Below are positions 15,903-24,908 of a stretch of 64,000 nucleotides of DNA, piece by piece. Source of the stretch: Methylobacterium sp. J-090 (GTDB taxonomy: Bacteria; Pseudomonadota; Alphaproteobacteria; Rhizobiales; Beijerinckiaceae); contig NZ_JAKSXV010000089.1 of the NCBI RefSeq assembly GCF_022829345.1, forward strand, positions 124,001 through 188,000, in the 5' to 3' direction. The notes below the pieces were generated by a model that worked only from the letters and a program-made list of their open reading frames with translations, made no database searches and had not been told where the DNA came from. The translations under genes were made by a program, and so were the position numbers. How positions within the stretch are numbered: the stretch's first letter is position 1; each line of letters opens with the position of its first letter.

Positions 15903-17281
15903 ACCCGATGCCGCCCGCCGCCCCGGTCGAGGGGGTATCGGAAGCCCACGCGAAACCCGTGGCGCGCATGGGCTTCCGGTTTCTGCGCGCGCGCGGCCGA
16001 TTTCTCCGCGCGCGCGAAGGCCAGGTGGCCATCCTCTTTATCCTGATGGCGGTGCCGATCCTGTTCGCCTCGGGTGCCGCCGTCGATTACGGCCGGCGCA
16101 ACGCCGCCAAGGTGCAGCTGGACGCCAGCCTCGACGCGGCGGTCCTCGCGCTCATGGCGGAGAAGACGAACACGATCTCCGCGGCGTCGATCGCCAACGC
16201 CGAGACACAGTTCCGCACGGAGGCGTCGAAGCTCTCCGGCGTGACCATCACGTCGTTCGTCATGGTACCGGTGCCGGTCAACGCCACGGGCCAGCTCGGG
16301 GTGACCGCGACCTACGGCGCCACCGTGAAGACGACGCTCAGTTCCATGATGCAGGTCGCCGCCATGCCCATCGCCGGGCGGTCGGGAGGCGAGCGAACCA
16401 TTTCGCAGTACACGGATTTCTACCTGCTCCTCGACAACTCGCCGTCCATGGGCCTCGGCGCAACCCAGGCCGACATCGACAACCTGACGAAGCTGACGGC
16501 CAAACAGACCAGCGATCGCCGCAAGAATTGCGCCTTCGCCTGCCACGAGACCAAGGTGGTCAACGGCAAGACCGTCGACGATACGGACGATAATTACTAT
16601 CTCGCGAAGAAGAACAACATCAAACTCCGGATCGACAATCTGCGCGAGGCGACTCAGTCACTGGTCGACACGGCGGTCCAGAAGACAAAATTCCCCAACC
16701 AGTACCGGATGGCGATCTACACCTTCAGCGACATCTTCACGGAAGTCGCCCCCCTGACGACGACGCTCTCCACCGTCAGGACCAGCGCGGGCAAGATCGA
16801 TCTGGCGTATTCCTATCCGGACGACCGGGATACCCAGACGTCCTACATCCGCGCCCTGCCGCAGATCGCCGGCAAGATCCCCAACAGCGGCAGCGGCGTC
16901 ACCGCCGACGCACCGATCCGATTCCTGTTCTTCGTGACCGACGGGGTGCAGGACGCCGTGACAGACGGCAAGGTGATGGGTCCCTACGACAAGAAGACCT
17001 GGTGGACCGATCGCTTCCTTGGGGCGATCGATCCGGCCCTGTGCACGTCGATGAAGAACCGCAACATCCGGATCGGCGTGATCTACACCACCTACCTGCC
17101 CCTGCCGAACAACGACTTCTACAAGGAGTACGTGGCGCCCGTGGCCGCCAATATCCCCGAGAATCTCAGGCAATGCGCCAGCGACGGACTGTTCTTCCCC
17201 GTCTCCACCGGCGGCGACATCAACACGGCGATGCAGAAGCTGTTCGAGGCCGCCCTGGCGTCGACGCGGATCACGCGCTGA
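15887..17281 (+). CDS. tadG: TadG-like protein with von Willebrand A domain
   Basis: A 464-residue protein. Near residue 45 is the TadG membrane helix (GQVAILFILMAVPILFASGA) followed by AVDYGRRNAAKVQLDASLDAA, the conserved TadG region. Residues 180-460 form a vWA domain: the MIDAS-type DNSPSMG near residue 183, a MAIYTFSD strand and a later FVTDGVQD. The segment NCAFACHETK carries two cysteines typical of this group. It is thought to sit in the periplasm and contribute to pilus assembly or adhesion. It overlaps the preceding TadE gene by 16 bp. Confidence 0.85.
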   Translation: MSDLLDPMPPAAPVEGVSEAHAKPVARMGFRFLRARGRFLRAREGQVAILFILMAVPILFASGAAVDYGRRNAAKVQLDASLDAAVLALMAEKTNTISAASIANAETQFRTEASKLSGVTITSFVMVPVPVNATGQLGVTATYGATVKTTLSSMMQVAAMPIAGRSGGERTISQYTDFYLLLDNSPSMGLGATQADIDNLTKLTAKQTSDRRKNCAFACHETKVVNGKTVDDTDDNYYLAKKNNIKLRIDNLREATQSLVDTAVQKTKFPNQYRMAIYTFSDIFTEVAPLTTTLSTVRTSAGKIDLAYSYPDDRDTQTSYIRALPQIAGKIPNSGSGVTADAPIRFLFFVTDGVQDAVTDGKVMGPYDKKTWWTDRFLGAIDPALCTSMKNRNIRIGVIYTTYLPLPNNDFYKEYVAPVAANIPENLRQCASDGLFFPVSTGGDINTAMQKLFEAALASTRITR

Positions 17282-17426
17282 GACACCCGCTGGCGTCCCC
17301 GACGGGGGTGTCGTGCGTCAGGCCAACAATCTCTCCTTCTGCGGAGAACGCCGAGCCCTCGACCCTCGACCTACGGGCGGCGATCCCGCGACCGACGATC
17401 GTGCGGCGCCACGCTCCGCCGCGGAC

Positions 17427-19472
17427 TCACGCCGCCGACCGGCGCTCCAAGAGGGCCGGCAGGGCGCGGAGGTTGAGGGGTTTGGCCAAGAAGCCGTCGA
17501 ACCCCGCCGCGCGGGCGGCCCGTTCGTCGTCGCGGCCGGCATTGGCGGTGAGGGCCACGAGGTGGAGCGGCGGACCGCCCTGCCCCGCCTCCAGGGCGCG
17601 GATGCGCCGGGCGGTCTCGAGGCCGTCGAGGCCGGGCATGCGGATGTCGATGAGGGCGAGGTCGAAGGCCCCGCCCTCGGCGAACAGCGCCAGGGCCGCC
17701 AACCCGTCCCGAGCCGGGAACACGGTGGCGCCGAGGCGCTCCAGGGCCCGGGTGGCGAGGAGCGCGTTGATGGGGTTGTCCTCCGCCAGGAGGACGCGGA
17801 TGCCGGCCCGGGGGACGCAGGCCGGCGGGATCGGGGCGGCGATGCCCGGGCCGGTGGGCGCCGCGCCGGGGAGCGCCGGCGCCAGGAGCCGGTCGAACAG
17901 GGAGCGGGCGCGCACGGGCTTGATGAGGTAGCCGTCGAAACCCGCCGCCCCGGGGGAGCCGAACCCGCGCCGGTCGAAGGGCGAGAGCAGGACGAGGCTG
18001 CAGCGTACGCCCCGGGCCTTGGCCGCCCGGGCGAGCGCCCGCACGGCGGCGTCGCCCAGGGACCGATCGGCGATGACCGCGTCGAACGGCGTCCCGGACA
18101 GCGCCGCCAGGGCCGCCGCTTCGGTGGCCACCACCACGGCCGAGGCGCCGGCGGATGACAACCGGCGGGCGAGGAACGGGGCCTGGAACGGCGAATCGGC
18201 CACGATCAGCACCGTGTGTCCGGCCATGGACGGCGCCGTCCCGGCGGAGGCCGAGGGGACGGAGTCCCGGGGTACCTGCGCCAGGGGAAGGATGGCGGTG
18301 AAGCGGCTGCCGCGGCCCACCGTCGACTCCGCCTCGATCCGCCCGCCCATGCGGGCGACGAGGCGGCGCGTGATGGCGAGACCGAGGCCGGTGCCCTCGT
18401 GGGGCCGGCTCGCGCTGCCGTCGCCCTGCTCGAATTCCTCGAAGAGGATCGGAATGCGGTCCTGCGGGATGCCCGGCCCCGTGTCGCACACCGTGAGCGC
18501 GACCCCGTCGCCGTCGCGGGCGATCTCGAGTCCGACGCCCCCCGTCGCGGTGAACTTCACGGCGTTGCCCGCGAGGTTGACGAGGATCTGGCGCACCCGG
18601 TCGGCGTCACCGATCACCCGGGGAGGCAGGTCGTCGGCGATGTCGAGGGCGATCTCGATGCCCTTGTCCTGGGCGCGTGGCGCCAGGAGCTCGACCACCC
18701 CCTCGGCCAGGGCCGCGAGATCGAACGGCGCGGCGGACAGATCGAGGCGGCCGGATTCGATCCGTGAGAAATCCAGGATGCCGTCGATGAGCGACAGCAG
18801 CGCCTTGCCGGAGGTCCGCACCGCCTCGACATAGGTGCGCTGCTCCGGATCGAGGCCGGTGTCGAGGACGAGGTCGGCCATGCCGAGGATGCCGTTGAGC
18901 GGCGTGCGGAACTCGTGGCTGACGGTGGCGAGGAAGCGGGATTTGGCGACGTTGGCCGCCTCGGCCCGGGTCAGGGCCTCATCGAGGGACCGCGCCGCCT
19001 CGATGCGACCGGTGATGTCGGTGCCGGCGCGCAGCCACTGGGTCCCGCCATCGGGGCCGGAGACGGGCATCTCGATGAAGGAGAACCAGCGCGGCGGTCC
19101 CTCCACGGGGGACAGGCGCATCTCGACCCGCCGCACCCCGTCCTGGCCTTCCTCGACGCCGCCGCGCTCCCGGCACGCGACGTCCACGGTGGAGCCGACG
19201 AGGGTGAAGGGCTCGGCGCCGACGAGCCGCCCGAACCCCGCATTGGCGAAGGTGATCCGCCCGAGGGCGTCGCGCTGGACGATGATTTCGGTGGTCGCCT
19301 CCACCAGGGCGCGGTAGCGCTCCTCGCTTTCGGTGATGCGCCGGATGCGGTCATGGAGGTGCTCGACCTCGGCGGGCTCCACGACCGGCATGGCGCGCCG
19401 GCGCAGGAGGATGATGAGGGCGAGGGCGGCGGCCAGGACGGCGAAGATCGGCGCGAGGGCCTGGAGGGTCAT
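17427..19472 (-). CDS. hybrid sensor histidine kinase with two receiver domains
   Basis: A 681-residue protein. It has one N-terminal membrane segment (IFAVLAAALALIILL), a PAS domain (ITESEERYRALVEATTEIIV to about 170), a HisKA domain with phospho-accepting His in VSHEFRTPLNG, a HATPase domain with the GTGLGLAI box, and two receivers. The second receiver is canonical (LLAEDNP, ALIDIRMPGLDG, FLAKPL). The first keeps Asp in VIADRSLGD and Lys in LIKPV but has an incomplete acidic pair (VADSP). The ATG at 19472 follows GGGAGAG. No partner is adjacent, so the signal is unknown. Confidence 0.85.
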   Translation of the reverse strand: MTLQALAPIFAVLAAALALIILLRRRAMPVVEPAEVEHLHDRIRRITESEERYRALVEATTEIIVQRDALGRITFANAGFGRLVGAEPFTLVGSTVDVACRERGGVEEGQDGVRRVEMRLSPVEGPPRWFSFIEMPVSGPDGGTQWLRAGTDITGRIEAARSLDEALTRAEAANVAKSRFLATVSHEFRTPLNGILGMADLVLDTGLDPEQRTYVEAVRTSGKALLSLIDGILDFSRIESGRLDLSAAPFDLAALAEGVVELLAPRAQDKGIEIALDIADDLPPRVIGDADRVRQILVNLAGNAVKFTATGGVGLEIARDGDGVALTVCDTGPGIPQDRIPILFEEFEQGDGSASRPHEGTGLGLAITRRLVARMGGRIEAESTVGRGSRFTAILPLAQVPRDSVPSASAGTAPSMAGHTVLIVADSPFQAPFLARRLSSAGASAVVVATEAAALAALSGTPFDAVIADRSLGDAAVRALARAAKARGVRCSLVLLSPFDRRGFGSPGAAGFDGYLIKPVRARSLFDRLLAPALPGAAPTGPGIAAPIPPACVPRAGIRVLLAEDNPINALLATRALERLGATVFPARDGLAALALFAEGGAFDLALIDIRMPGLDGLETARRIRALEAGQGGPPLHLVALTANAGRDDERAARAAGFDGFLAKPLNLRALPALLERRSAA

Positions 19473-19706
19473 GCGTCTCTCCCCGGCGCGACCGGACGGG
19501 CCCGTCCGCGACATCGGGCGGAGGATGCCAGTCGGGGTTGAACGCCGGCTTTCGAAAGGCGCTTAAGGATGTCTTGAGCCAGTCCCCGGACCCGGCGCGG
19601 ACGGACCGCGCTTCACGGGCCGGTCGCGATGGTGTAGGCGCGACGGCTCCATCCGAAAGCCCGACCGTCCCGCGCCCCGGGGCCGGCCGCGAGAGCGCAA
19701 GCGTCC

Positions 19707-20567
19707 ATGACCGAACCGAGCTCTGCCAACGGCACCGCCCAGACCCGCATCGCGGCGACCTTCGCCCGCTGCCGGGCGGAAGGGCGCGCGGCCCTCGTCA
19801 CCTACGTGATGGCGGGCGATCCCGATCCCGAGACCTCGCTGAAGGTCCTGGAAGCCCTGCCGGAGGCGGGCGCCGACATCGTCGAGTTCGGTTTGCCGTT
19901 CACCGATCCCATGGCCGACGGCCCGGCGATCCAGGCCGCCGGCCTGCGGGCCCTGAAGGGCGGCCAGGGCGTCGCCAGGACCCTGGACCTCGTCCGCCGC
20001 TTCCGCGAACGCAATGCCGGCACGCCCGTGATCCTGATGGGGTACTTCAACCCGATCCACACCTACGGCGTCGAACGCTTCCTCGACGACGCCGTGGCGG
20101 CCGGGATCGACGGCCTCATCGTCGTCGACCTGCCGCCGGAAGAGGACGACGAGCTGTGCCTGCCGGCGCTGGCCAAGGGCCTCGCCTTCATCCGCCTCGC
20201 CACCCCGACCACGGACGAGAAGCGCCTGCCCGCCGTCCTCGCGAACACGGCCGGCTTCGTCTACTATGTGTCGATCACCGGCATCACCGGAACGGCGACC
20301 CCGGATTTCGGCAAGGTGGCCGACGCCGTCGGCCGCATCCGGCGCCACACCAGCCTGCCCGTCGTCGTCGGCTTCGGGGTGCGCACGGGGGCGGACGCGG
20401 CCGCCATCGCGCGGGGGGCCGACGGGGTCGTCGTGGGGTCCGCCCTCATCGACGCCCTCCGGGGCAGCCTCGACGGCGAGGACCGCGCCCAGGCCGGGAC
20501 CGTGGAGGCGGTGAGCGCCCTGGTGCGCGATCTCGCCGCGGGCGTGCGCCGGGCGGCCAAGGCCTGA
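19707..20567 (+). CDS. trpA: tryptophan synthase alpha chain
   Basis: A 286-residue TIM barrel. It cleaves indole-3-glycerol phosphate to indole and glyceraldehyde 3-phosphate and passes indole to TrpB. The catalytic Glu is in [17 protein letters not shown], the catalytic Asp in [11 protein letters not shown], and the phosphate site in [12 protein letters not shown] and [10 protein letters not shown]. Residue order and length match the family. It is the first gene of a trpA-accD-folC operon; trpB and trpF are not directly upstream in this window. Confidence 0.96.
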   Translation: MTEPSSANGTAQTRIAATFARCRAEGRAALVTYVMAGDPDPETSLKVLEALPEAGADIVEFGLPFTDPMADGPAIQAAGLRALKGGQGVARTLDLVRRFRERNAGTPVILMGYFNPIHTYGVERFLDDAVAAGIDGLIVVDLPPEEDDELCLPALAKGLAFIRLATPTTDEKRLPAVLANTAGFVYYVSITGITGTATPDFGKVADAVGRIRRHTSLPVVVGFGVRTGADAAAIARGADGVVVGSALIDALRGSLDGEDRAQAGTVEAVSALVRDLAAGVRRAAKA

Positions 20568-20600
20568 CACCGGAATTTCGCGAACAAGGACGGCATCACG

Positions 20601-21506
20601 ATGATGGTTGAGCCGATGAACTGGATCTCGGAGGTCGTGCGCCCCAAGATCAAGACCCTGTTCAAGCGCGAGACGCCGGAGAACCTCTGGGTCAAGTGCC
20701 CCGATACCGGGCAGATGGTCTTCCACAAGGAAGTGGAGGGCAACCACTGGGTCATCCCCGGCTCGGAGCACCATCTCAAGATGAGCGCCCAGGCGCGCCT
20801 CAAGATGATGTTCGACGAGGGCACCTGGATCGACGTGCCGCTCCCGGAAGTCGCCGCCGACCCCCTCAAGTTCCGCGACGAGAAGCGCTACGCCGACCGC
20901 CTCAAGGACGCGCGCGCCAAGACCGGCATGCCCGACGCCTTCAAGATCGGCTTCGGCCGGGTCGGCGGCCTGCCCATGACTCTCGCGGCCCAGGACTTCG
21001 CCTTCATGGCCGGGTCGCTCGGCATGGCGGCGGGCGAGGCCTTCGTGCGCGGCGCCGAGACGGCACTCGACAAGCGCACCCCCTACATCTTGTTCTCGGC
21101 GTCGGGCGGCGCGCGCATGCAGGAGGGCATCCTCTCCCTCATGCAGATGCCGCGCACCACCGTGGCGATCCGCCGGCTCCGGGCGGCGAAGCTGCCCTAC
21201 ATCGTGGTGCTGACGAACCCGACCACGGGCGGCGTCACCGCCTCCTACGCCATGCTGGGCGACGTGCATCTCGCCGAGCCCGGCGCGCTGATCTGCTTTG
21301 CCGGCCCGCGCGTCATCGAGCAGACGATCCGCGAAAAGCTCCCCGACGGCTTCCAGCGCTCGGAATACCTTTTCGCGCACGGGATGATCGACCAGGTCGT
21401 GCACCGGCACGCCCTGAAGGAGACCATCGCGCGCCTGTGCGGCCTGCTCATGAAGCAGGACGCCCCCACCCCGCCCCGGCCGGCCCCCGTGGCCGAGCCG
21501 GCCTGA
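20601..21506 (+). CDS. accD: acetyl-CoA carboxylase carboxyltransferase subunit beta
   Basis: A 301-residue carboxyltransferase beta subunit that with AccA makes malonyl-CoA for fatty acid synthesis. The crotonase-fold core has [11 protein letters not shown] and the [18 protein letters not shown] region with the oxyanion glycines. The N-terminal zinc ribbon, which normally has four cysteines, keeps only Cys33 ([10 protein letters not shown]) and has VIPGSEHH where a CxxC pair is expected. Loss of the ribbon cysteines is known in Hyphomicrobiales. It starts 33 bp after trpA. Start could also be the ATG at 20616. Confidence 0.95.
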   Translation: MMVEPMNWISEVVRPKIKTLFKRETPENLWVKCPDTGQMVFHKEVEGNHWVIPGSEHHLKMSAQARLKMMFDEGTWIDVPLPEVAADPLKFRDEKRYADRLKDARAKTGMPDAFKIGFGRVGGLPMTLAAQDFAFMAGSLGMAAGEAFVRGAETALDKRTPYILFSASGGARMQEGILSLMQMPRTTVAIRRLRAAKLPYIVVLTNPTTGGVTASYAMLGDVHLAEPGALICFAGPRVIEQTIREKLPDGFQRSEYLFAHGMIDQVVHRHALKETIARLCGLLMKQDAPTPPRPAPVAEPA

Positions 21507-21528
21507 GCCCCCCGACGCGACCCCGCCC

Positions 21529-22854
21529 ATGGATTCCTCCGACGCGCTGATGGCGCGCTTCCTCGCCCTGCATCCGCGCACGATCGACCTGTCGCTCGGT
21601 CGCATCCAGCGCTTGCTCGAACGTCTCGGCCACCCGGAGCGCAAGCTGCCGCCGGTGATCCATGTCGCCGGCACCAACGGCAAGGGCTCGACCATCGCGT
21701 TCATGCGCGCGATTCTCGAGGCCGGGGGCCTGGCCGCCCACGTCTACACCTCGCCTCACCTCGTGCGCTTTCACGAGCGCATCCGCATCGGCGCGGTGGG
21801 CGGCGGGCATTACGTGCCCGAGGATCAGCTCGCCGATGCCCTGGCCCGCTGCGAGGCGGCGAATGCCGGCGAGCCGATCACGGTGTTCGAGATCACCACG
21901 GCCGCCGCCTTCCTGCTGTTCTCCGAGACGCCCGCCGACGTGCTCCTGCTGGAGGTGGGCCTCGGCGGGCGGGTGGACGCCACCAACGTCATCGACCGGG
22001 TGGCCTGCGCCGTGGTCACTCCCATCGGGCGCGACCATGCCGAGTATCTCGGCGACACCGTCGAGGCGGTGGCCACGGAGAAGGCCGGAATCTTCAAGGC
22101 CGGCTGCCCGGCGGTGATCGCCGCCCAGGACTACGTGGAGGCCGATTCGGTCCTGTGCCGGCTGGCCGATGCCATCGGGGCGGATCCGATCCGGGTCGGC
22201 AACCAGGACTTCTCCGTCCATGCCGAGCGCGGGCGCCTGGTGTTCCAGGACGAGGTCGATCTGTTCGACCTGCCCCGCCCCCGTCTCAACGGGCGCCACC
22301 AGCTCACCAACGCCGGCACCGCCATCGCGGCCCTGCGGGCGGCGGGGTTCGGCGATATCGGGATCGCCGCCATCGAGCGGGGCCTCGACACCGTCGATTG
22401 GCCCGGACGCCTGCAGCGGCTCAACCGCGGGCGCCTGTCCGAACTCGTGCCGGCGGGCGCCGAACTCTGGCTCGACGGCGGCCACAACGTCGATGGCGGC
22501 CGCATCCTCGCCGCCGCCATGGCGGATCTCGGCGAGCGCAGCGACGTGCCCCTCGTCCTCGTGGTCGGGCTCCTCGGCACCAAGGACGCGGAGGGTTTCC
22601 TGCGCAACTTCGTCGGCCTCGCCCGGACCCTCGTCGCGGTGCCCATCGCCGGCCAGATGGCGGCGCGCCCCGCCGACGAGGTGGCGCAGATCGCCGTCGA
22701 GGTCGGCCTCGACGCCCACGTGGCCTCCGGCATCGAGGCGGCGCTGGAGGGCCTGTGCGCCACGGTGTTCGACCGGCCGCCGCGCATCCTCATCTGCGGC
22801 TCGCTCTACCTCGCGGGCGCTGTGCTGACCGCCAACGGCACGCCCCCGACATGA
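21529..22854 (+). CDS. folC: bifunctional folylpolyglutamate synthase/dihydrofolate synthase
   Basis: A 441-residue Mur-ligase-family enzyme that adds glutamate to dihydropteroate and to folates. The ATP-binding P-loop is VAGTNGKGSTIAFMR, followed by the family motif TSPHLVRFHERIRI. Later come LLEVGLGGRVDATNVI and the ITPIGRDH-like VVTPIGRDHAEYLG. The C-terminal Mur ligase domain has LWLDGGHNVDGGR. Length is normal. It is the last gene of the trpA-accD-folC operon, 22 bp after accD. Confidence 0.95.
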   Translation: MDSSDALMARFLALHPRTIDLSLGRIQRLLERLGHPERKLPPVIHVAGTNGKGSTIAFMRAILEAGGLAAHVYTSPHLVRFHERIRIGAVGGGHYVPEDQLADALARCEAANAGEPITVFEITTAAAFLLFSETPADVLLLEVGLGGRVDATNVIDRVACAVVTPIGRDHAEYLGDTVEAVATEKAGIFKAGCPAVIAAQDYVEADSVLCRLADAIGADPIRVGNQDFSVHAERGRLVFQDEVDLFDLPRPRLNGRHQLTNAGTAIAALRAAGFGDIGIAAIERGLDTVDWPGRLQRLNRGRLSELVPAGAELWLDGGHNVDGGRILAAAMADLGERSDVPLVLVVGLLGTKDAEGFLRNFVGLARTLVAVPIAGQMAARPADEVAQIAVEVGLDAHVASGIEAALEGLCATVFDRPPRILICGSLYLAGAVLTANGTPPT

Positions 22855-22980
22855 CAGCGCCGCAATCCTCGCAGGCGCCGGCCCTGCATCGCTCCGGCCG
22901 GTGTGGCACCCACGCTACATCTTGGCCGTAGAAAGTCGGTTAGTTTCTCCTTCGATCGGGCAACTCGCTGGGGATCAATA

Positions 22981-23862
22981 ATGAAAAAGCTTCTGACGTC
23001 TTTCGCCGCCTTCACGGCTCTCACGGCTGCCGCCACGGCCGCCGACCTTCCGCGCCGCGCCGCGCCGCCGGTCTTCGTGCCGGTGCCGGTGTTCACCTGG
23101 ACCGGTTTCTACGCCGGTTTCAACGCCGGTTACGGCTTCGACGCCGGTAACGACGTCGCCACGCCGGCCGTCGTCGCCACGGGTGCTTCCGGCATCTTCC
23201 GCGCTCCCGGCCTCGTCGGCGGCAACGGCGCTGTGATCTACAACAACAGCCGTTCGCAGGAAGGCTTCACGGGCGGTGGCCAGATCGGCTACAACTACCA
23301 GTTCACCCCGGGCTCCGGCTTCGTGGTCGGTGTCGAGGCCGACGCCCAGTACGTCGACTTCGGTCGTGACCGCAACCGCGTCGCCGGTTTCGTCGGCACC
23401 CCGAACCCGGACCTGACGTTCGTCAACCCGAACGGCATCTCCAGCCTCGACTACTTCGGCACCGTGCGCGGCCGTATCGGTTACGCCTTCGACCGCGTCC
23501 TGTTCTACGGCACCGGCGGCTTCGCCTACGGCGCCGGCAGCGCTGAGCGTTCGTTCGGCGGCTTCCGCGGCAACGACAACTTCCGCACCGGCTACGCCGC
23601 CGGCGGTGGTATCGAGTACGCTCTCCCGACCGACTCGTTCCTGAACTTCTTCCGCTCGTCCGCCGTGACGCTGAAGGTCGAAGGTCTGTACGTGAACCTC
23701 GATCGCACTGCCGCCAGCAACGTGTTCGCCGTGTCCAACAGCACCGGCCTGCAGTTCCGTACCGGCACCCCCTACGCCACCGCCACCGGCGGCACCCGTG
23801 GCCGCGACACCGAGTTCGCCGTCATCCGCGCCGGCCTGAACTACAAGTTCGGCTCGTACTAG
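22981..23862 (+). CDS. outer membrane beta-barrel protein (Omp25/RopB-like porin family)
   Basis: A 293-residue outer-membrane protein. It starts with a signal peptide (KKLLTSFAAFTALTAAATA, cleavage before ADLP) followed by Pro-rich linker and then WTGFYAGFNAGYGF, the hallmark of the Omp25/31 family in Hyphomicrobiales. Eight or so amphipathic strands follow, ending RAGLNYKFGSY with the C-terminal aromatic residue needed for BAM recognition. Codon use is strongly biased, as for a highly expressed gene. The ATG follows GGGGATCAATA. A strong hairpin terminator lies 48 bp downstream. Confidence 0.9.
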   Translation: MKKLLTSFAAFTALTAAATAADLPRRAAPPVFVPVPVFTWTGFYAGFNAGYGFDAGNDVATPAVVATGASGIFRAPGLVGGNGAVIYNNSRSQEGFTGGGQIGYNYQFTPGSGFVVGVEADAQYVDFGRDRNRVAGFVGTPNPDLTFVNPNGISSLDYFGTVRGRIGYAFDRVLFYGTGGFAYGAGSAERSFGGFRGNDNFRTGYAAGGGIEYALPTDSFLNFFRSSAVTLKVEGLYVNLDRTAASNVFAVSNSTGLQFRTGTPYATATGGTRGRDTEFAVIRAGLNYKFGSY

Positions 23863-23909
23863 GCCAAACTCCTTCCGGGTCTCGGAACCTTCCGAATCAC
23901 GGAACTTGG

Positions 23910-23935
23910 GAAGCCCGGCCGAAAGGCCGGGCTTC
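23910..23935 (+). terminator. intrinsic terminator after the Omp25-like gene
   Basis: A perfect 11-base stem GAAGCCCGGCC / GGCCGGGCTTC closes a GAAA tetraloop and is followed by CTTCGTTT. It ends the porin transcript. Confidence 0.8.
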
Positions 23936-23980
23936 CTTCGTTTCCGGCTCCCGCCGCCCCGATGCAGGATCATTGCGGCC

Positions 23981-24087
23981 TAGAGCGTTTTCTGTGATCC
24001 TTGGATCGCAGAAAACACTTTATCCCTTTGTTGTGTATCGCATTTTCTTACGCCGAACCGGCAACCACTTCGGCGGAAAATGCTCTA
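23981..24087. repeat. approx. 107-bp Rhizobiales-type inverted-repeat element
   Basis: The ends TAGAGCGTTTTC and GAAAATGCTCTA are inverted repeats matching at 11 of 12 positions. The interior contains GTGATCCTTGGATCGCAG and an AT-rich centre with TTTGTTGTGTATCGCATTTTC. I recall this as a common short, non-coding palindromic element in Methylobacterium and relatives, scattered between genes; the recall is from memory and not verified. It sits between a porin and thioredoxin, both of whose terminators flank it. Confidence 0.6.
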
Positions 24088-24118
24088 AAAAAGGCCCGGT
24101 GCGCGAGCACCGGGCCTT
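24086..24118 (-). terminator. intrinsic terminator of trxA
   Basis: On the minus strand a perfect 12-base stem AAGGCCCGGTGC / GCACCGGGCCTT closes a four-base loop and is followed by TTTTTT. It lies 27 bp after the trxA stop codon. It abuts the inverted-repeat element. Confidence 0.85.
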
Positions 24119-24144
24119 CTGTTCGTCGGAAGCGGTCGGTCGGT

Positions 24145-24465
24145 TCAGGCGCTCGCCTGAATCCAGCGCGAGAGGTCACCCTTGGGGGCCGCGCCGACCT
24201 TCTGGCTGGCGAGTTCGCCGTTCTTGAAGATCAGCAGCGTCGGAATCGAGCGGATGCCGTACTGCGCGGCGATGCCGGGGTTCTCGTCGACATTGACCTT
24301 GGCGATCTTCACCCGCCCCTGGAGATCGGTGGCGATCTCCTCGAGCGCCGGGCCGATCTGCCGGCAGGGACCGCACCACTCGGCCCAGAAATCCACTACG
24401 ACGGGCTCGACGGACTTGAGGACGTCCTGCTCGAAACTCGCGTCGGTCACTTTCACCGTCGCCAT
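24145..24465 (-). CDS. trxA: thioredoxin
   Basis: A 106-residue cytoplasmic thioredoxin with the active site [13 protein letters not shown] near residue 30 and the cis-proline in [12 protein letters not shown]. It reduces disulfides of cytosolic proteins using thioredoxin reductase. The ATG at 24465 follows AGGGACC. In many Hyphomicrobiales trxA lies near folC, as here, separated by the porin gene. Length and motifs are fully typical. Confidence 0.95.
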   Translation of the reverse strand: MATVKVTDASFEQDVLKSVEPVVVDFWAEWCGPCRQIGPALEEIATDLQGRVKIAKVNVDENPGIAAQYGIRSIPTLLIFKNGELASQKVGAAPKGDLSRWIQASA

Positions 24466-24908
24466 CTTGGTCCCTTTCACGTTCGCGCCGGAGCGCGGTC
24501 CGTCCGGGCCGGACGGCCCTGGGCGGGGTGCGCCGCTTACGGGCGGCGCCTCATCGTGAGACTTGGCGACGCGGGGCCGGACGGTCAAGGCGGTCCGCGG
24601 CCCCCGCGGGGCAGGACACCGTCCGCCTCATGCCTTGTCCACCGTGGCGACCCTTGTCCACCGTGGCGGCGGCACGCAGGGTCTCCGGCTGCCCCGAACA
24701 TCGGTTGCCGACGGAGACCGGGCCTCGCCAAACGCCCGCGCTCGCCCCATCTCCCCCTGACCCGCATGGGCCTCAGCGACCGGCCGGGGCGCTTTCGGCT
24801 GCCTCGCGCGCCGGGGCGCCGGTTACGGTAAAAGACACGACCCGACACGCCGACCCGATACGGCGAAAATCTGACACGGCACCTCGCCGCCATGGAGGAC
24901 AATCCGAC
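24466..24908. promoter_or_regulatory. intergenic region with 17-bp direct repeat upstream of the sugar dehydrogenase
   Basis: This 443-bp gap carries no gene I can support. It contains two copies of CCTTGTCCACCGTGGCG (24633-24649 and 24652-24668) 19 bp apart, each including the inverted pair CCAC/GTGG. The repeat sits about 240 bp upstream of the dehydrogenase start and might be an operator for that gene or for divergent trxA. Confidence 0.4.

Noticed and set aside
19563..21704. Minus-strand frame of about 700 codons across trpA, accD and folC
   Set aside because: Antisense shadow of three certain metabolic genes.
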